From Pyxicephalus adspersus (taxonomy: Eukaryota > Chordata > Amphibia > Anura > Pyxicephalidae): a stretch of DNA of 64,000 nucleotides. The notes under the pieces were generated by a model that did not search any database, was not told the origin of the DNA, and worked only from the letters and a program-made list of their open reading frames with translations. Shown piece after piece: positions 60,901 to 64,000 of this stretch. Within the stretch, counting starts at the first letter, position 1. Each line of letters opens with the position of its first letter. The translations under genes and the position numbers were made by a program. The stretch spans positions 64,694,190 to 64,758,189 of the forward strand of contig NC_092862.1 of the NCBI RefSeq assembly GCF_032062135.1. Reading direction: 5' to 3'.

Positions 60901-61839
60901 AACACTGGCACTTTATTGAAGAAGTAAGTGTGAAAAAAATCCTCAGGCACACATAGCAAATAAAGTTTTTAAAGTACCCAAGGAGCTGAAAGTACCCGTG
61001 GTGTTCTGATATACAAAAATAATTTATTTTCAGAAAGTCATCCTGCATATCTGCATACCTCAATTATTGGAGATGGGGTTCAAAGGTAATAGTTAGGAAC
61101 CTTTCAGTGCCTGCTCTAAATTCCTGTTACTGCTGGTAATCTTTATTTAATAGAAAGTTTTGCTTTTATGGAAACTTTATAAATATCAGTCAGTCTTACC
61201 TTCCTTTGAAAGACTACATTCTTACAAGTTACAACATTCTTTATGGCTTACCTAGTTTGATTAAACCTGACAGGGGATGCAGTGACTGAAATAATTCACA
61301 AGGTTTGATTTACTACAGCCTATATGTATACACAGGTGCATCAATTATGCATGGATTCTCAAATAATATTCTCACAGTAATTACTATTATGTTCATGCTA
61401 TTGCCATGGCAAGCATATGTACATAACGTGCTGCGGCTGGAAATAGAAGCTCCAATAACAAATATCAGTATATTTGCATTTTTGCTTCAACAGCACATTG
61501 TACCCTTGTTTTGTACCCATTGCTTTGCTTAGCATATGCACAGATTATTGCTTAGTAAGCTACCTAAATGTAAAAAACAAAAAAAAAATTGTCCCCAAAG
61601 TATTTAAAGTAAAAAAAAAAAAAAAAACAATACCCCCCCCCCTTCTAAAAATTCTATTAACACCCCTAAAGCAAAACCCCATTTTTCAAAGGGAAGCCTC
61701 ACAGAGAAAAATTAAAATAAATGACAAAACGACTACTACCACTACTAATAATAGTAATAAAAAAGCAGCAAATGTTTTTTTTTGCCCCAAAGTAATATTA
61801 GCATTCAGAAATACAGTTTTCTCACTTTGGTAAAATATA
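60901..61839. other. No gene; A-run and C-run near 61576-61645
   Basis: Two poly-A tracts and a run of C. The open frame across them is low-complexity. Confidence 0.45.
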
Positions 61840-61994
61840 GGGGTTTATTGATCATTATGCCGGAGTTCTGACACAAGTCAACATTCCTTAGTGTAGAATC
61901 TTCCAGATCCAAGTCTTTTCATTATTACAGTGATTATTTCTCTATTAAAGAAAGTATGGTGAATTTCAGATTCACTGTTTAATAAATAGATCCC
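61840..61994. mobile_element. Decayed foldback MITE (GGGGTCTATTTAT family)
   Basis: The right end CAGATTCACTGTTTAATAAA followed by TAGATCCC matches the family ends at 15709-15832. The left end near GGGGTTTATTGATCA is a poorer match. Confidence 0.4.
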
Positions 61995-62149
61995 TTAGTA
62001 TGAAAGACATAGTAGTTTACAGTTTCTGGATAGCATTTTTTTAACGGTATGCAATTTAATGAGAATATCACATATTGCCTGTTTTAGTATTATAATGTAC
62101 ATAAGAATTATAGTCCAGTAAGTGGCTCATCTGGATTAATGCATTACAG

Positions 62150-62478
62150 TGCATTAGAGTGCATTAAGTTCCACTTTGGAGTTTGCATGATCAGGCAGAT
62201 AATTGTTGCAGAAAGGGAAAGGCAATGTCTCTTCTGCAATAATGTGTATTACCTTCCTCATCGCTCCAAGTTTCCAGGCTCCTGGTTGCCAGGGAAACCC
62301 AGACATTCTGGCTTCCCTTGCATGTGGCGGGATAAATGAACACCTGTGCATCGTGCGGGAAGTTATGTCATCCCAGCACTGCCAATCAAGATGGCCAAAG
62401 ATTGCCCTGAAGTACAACAAGGGAAGAAAGATGGCAGTGCTGGAACGCAGGTGAGCCACGTGGATTTAGTTCTTTAAC
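62150..62478 (+). mobile_element. Interspersed repeat, copy 2 (first at 1355)
   Basis: Aligned blocks with 1355-1637 in the same order: GGCTTCCCTTGCATGTGGC, GGGATAAATGAACACC, TGTCATCCCAGCACTGCC and AATCAAGATGGCCAAAGAT, then GATTTAGTTCTTTAA at the end. Opposed open frames of 66-101 residues are reads of this repeat. Confidence 0.5.
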
Positions 62479-63756
62479 AGTGCATTGGTGCATATTTTGA
62501 CATGTGAATCTTACATATTCTGATGCTTATTGTATGTTGTCATATTATCGCTGGAATGCTAATTTATGAACAGCAGAGCATAAAAGACTTACCCATGGAA
62601 ATGTTCACCAGTGGGCCATTAATACATATAATAATATAATTTTTGTGGAAAATGCATATTTTCACAGAAATGCAGACATTTTATCTGAAATACGGGACAC
62701 AATGAGCAAAACCAAACTATTCTTTTTTAGAGCAAATGCAAAAAAATAGGCAAAAGACCTACTTCCATAGGTGACCATGCTAAATACAATTTTAATAAAT
62801 ACCATTTATTAAGGAGAGGGGCTTTTCATGCAGGTTCAAGGATGACATTGAAAATACACAAATCTTTTTAAAAAAAATAGTGGGGTTAGCCCTAAATGTT
62901 AAGCAGACCCTTATCCAGGCTTGCAGCCTAGGTAGCCAGAAAAAAGGAGAGAATCACATTCCTGGAGAATGACCCCACTTCCTGCATCATACCAGGCCGG
63001 TTGGATTCTTATAATGTTATAAAGTTTTTGTGCTACAGTAATAGCATAGGGAATGATAGAAAACTGATAGAAACTAAAAGAAGAGGTACGTTGGGCATTT
63101 TGCAATAGAAAAGTGGCACATGGTAGAATTAATGGAAACTAGTGGAAATTCAGTTATAGCGAAAAAACATTCTTTTGTCAGTGAAAGTGATTATGTTTGA
63201 ATGGGGCGATATTCCTTACTCTTCTAGCATTCCTGATCATCTCCTACAGCATGACTGTAGTCTTTTACAGTATTTTACCACATTAACGGACGTAATATGT
63301 TATGCTAGTTGTTATGTGTTGCCAGGGACCACACTTGAGCTCCCTATTTCAAAGAAAATGACCACCACTGAACTAGCCCAGATTGAGGTACATGTTCAGA
63401 TATTCATTTAGCTTTGGAGAAATGGTCTTTTTTTAATTTGAAACAGTATATGAAACTAGAACAAACTTTGCTTTAAATTGCTCTTTTCAATGATTTGACT
63501 TCCAGGATTTAATATTGTAGTTGGAGCTGTGTGATTTCTACTTATAATGTTTCTAAATTGATGTTTAATTAGCTAACCATAGCTGTGAGCCACTAGACTA
63601 ATTCCCTGCTAGCTCTATTGAGTGCAATAATACAGTGGCACAAAGCACGTGGCATGAAAGGAGAGTTAACAGATACCACATAGCAGTATTTTTATTGAAG
63701 CGATTGACACAATAGTCAAATGTAAGGGAGAAGGAGCAAAATCCCTTAATTTTTGG
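62479..63756. other. No recognised gene
   Basis: AT-rich without a readable domain; the 78-residue frame at 63175-63411 has no motif. Confidence 0.4.
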
Positions 63757-63815
63757 TTGCATGCTGGCTGTAATGCCCGTTAATGCTGGCTGTTAAATGC
63801 CCGCTGGCTGTAATG
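63757..63815. repeat. Short imperfect tandem repeat
   Basis: GCTGGCTGTAATGCCCGTTA, then TGCTGGCTGTTAAATGCCCG, then CTGGCTGTAATG: nearly three units of about 20-22 bases. Confidence 0.7.
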
Positions 63816-64000
63816 TTTTTTTTCTTATTATATTATACTGATCAGAGATGCCAGGTGAAATCACCAAGTGTATTTTGCCTGACATAATCCTATAATACCT
63901 TATTGTAACTACATTGAACAGGAACTAGCTTGAGTTTGGTACCATTGCTACACTGGCCTTTTTCCTTTAGCTGACACTTATTGAGATGGAAATGATAAAT

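Noticed and set aside
61474..61833. 119-residue lysine-rich frame
   Set aside because: It is driven by poly-A tracts and low complexity.
1..64000. Host exons, tRNA or rRNA genes
   Set aside because: I looked for domain-bearing frames with splice signals and for tRNA A and B boxes in order, and found nothing convincing by eye. A gene-prediction or covariance search could still find short exons.

Overview
This is about 64 kb of AT-rich vertebrate nuclear DNA, most likely from an anuran amphibian. The evidence is the repeat content: TTAA-flanked piggyBac elements ending in CCTCCCTGGCGGT, hAT MITEs with 8-bp duplications, a Penelope-like element, L2-like and L1/Tx1-like LINE tails, and an amphibian-type retroviral pol relic. 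The species call is inference. I found no host protein-coding gene, tRNA or rRNA. Open frames are short and either random or fragments of transposon proteins, so the window looks like intergenic or intronic repeat-rich DNA. Nothing bacterial (operon, CRISPR, Shine-Dalgarno site) is present.

Layout. 0-6 kb: a hAT-type MITE with target duplication (241-554), a minisatellite (1801-2310) and a decayed, nearly full-length piggyBac element with a minus-strand transposase relic (2894-5308). 6-15 kb: a foldback MITE, a chimeric piggyBac MITE, a hAT MITE with 8-bp duplications (8030-8540), an intact piggyBac MITE (10890-11355) that shares both ends with the transposase-bearing copy, and an L2-like LINE tail. 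15-24 kb: two relics of one LINE family (about 16.7-17.6 and 20.9-21.4 kb), a minisatellite at 19.2 kb and a hAT MITE with perfect 8-bp duplications (22793-23167). 25.8-27.6 kb: an endogenous retroviral pol relic (RNase H and integrase parts).

32.2-40.3 kb: the most striking object, a Penelope-like retroelement with reverse transcriptase and GIY-YIG endonuclease relics, flanked by two inverted arms of about 1.4 kb. The left arm carries a piggyBac MITE that the right arm lacks, so the right arm shows the empty site. 43-58 kb: about half the copies of a 225-bp palindromic foldback family, a solo-LTR-like element, a non-LTR tail, and two piggyBac MITEs nested in opposite orientation (54609-55585). 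58.8-59.9 kb: an L1/Tx1-like ORF2 C-terminus. Between these lie long AT-rich stretches with no recognised feature; they may hold non-coding regulatory sequence, which cannot be judged without comparison to other genomes.

How the parts relate. The genes here do not form a pathway. Their relation is parasitic: the piggyBac relic is the probable source type for the MITEs at 7.4, 10.9, 32.7, 54.6 and 54.7 kb, and nesting gives a relative age order.
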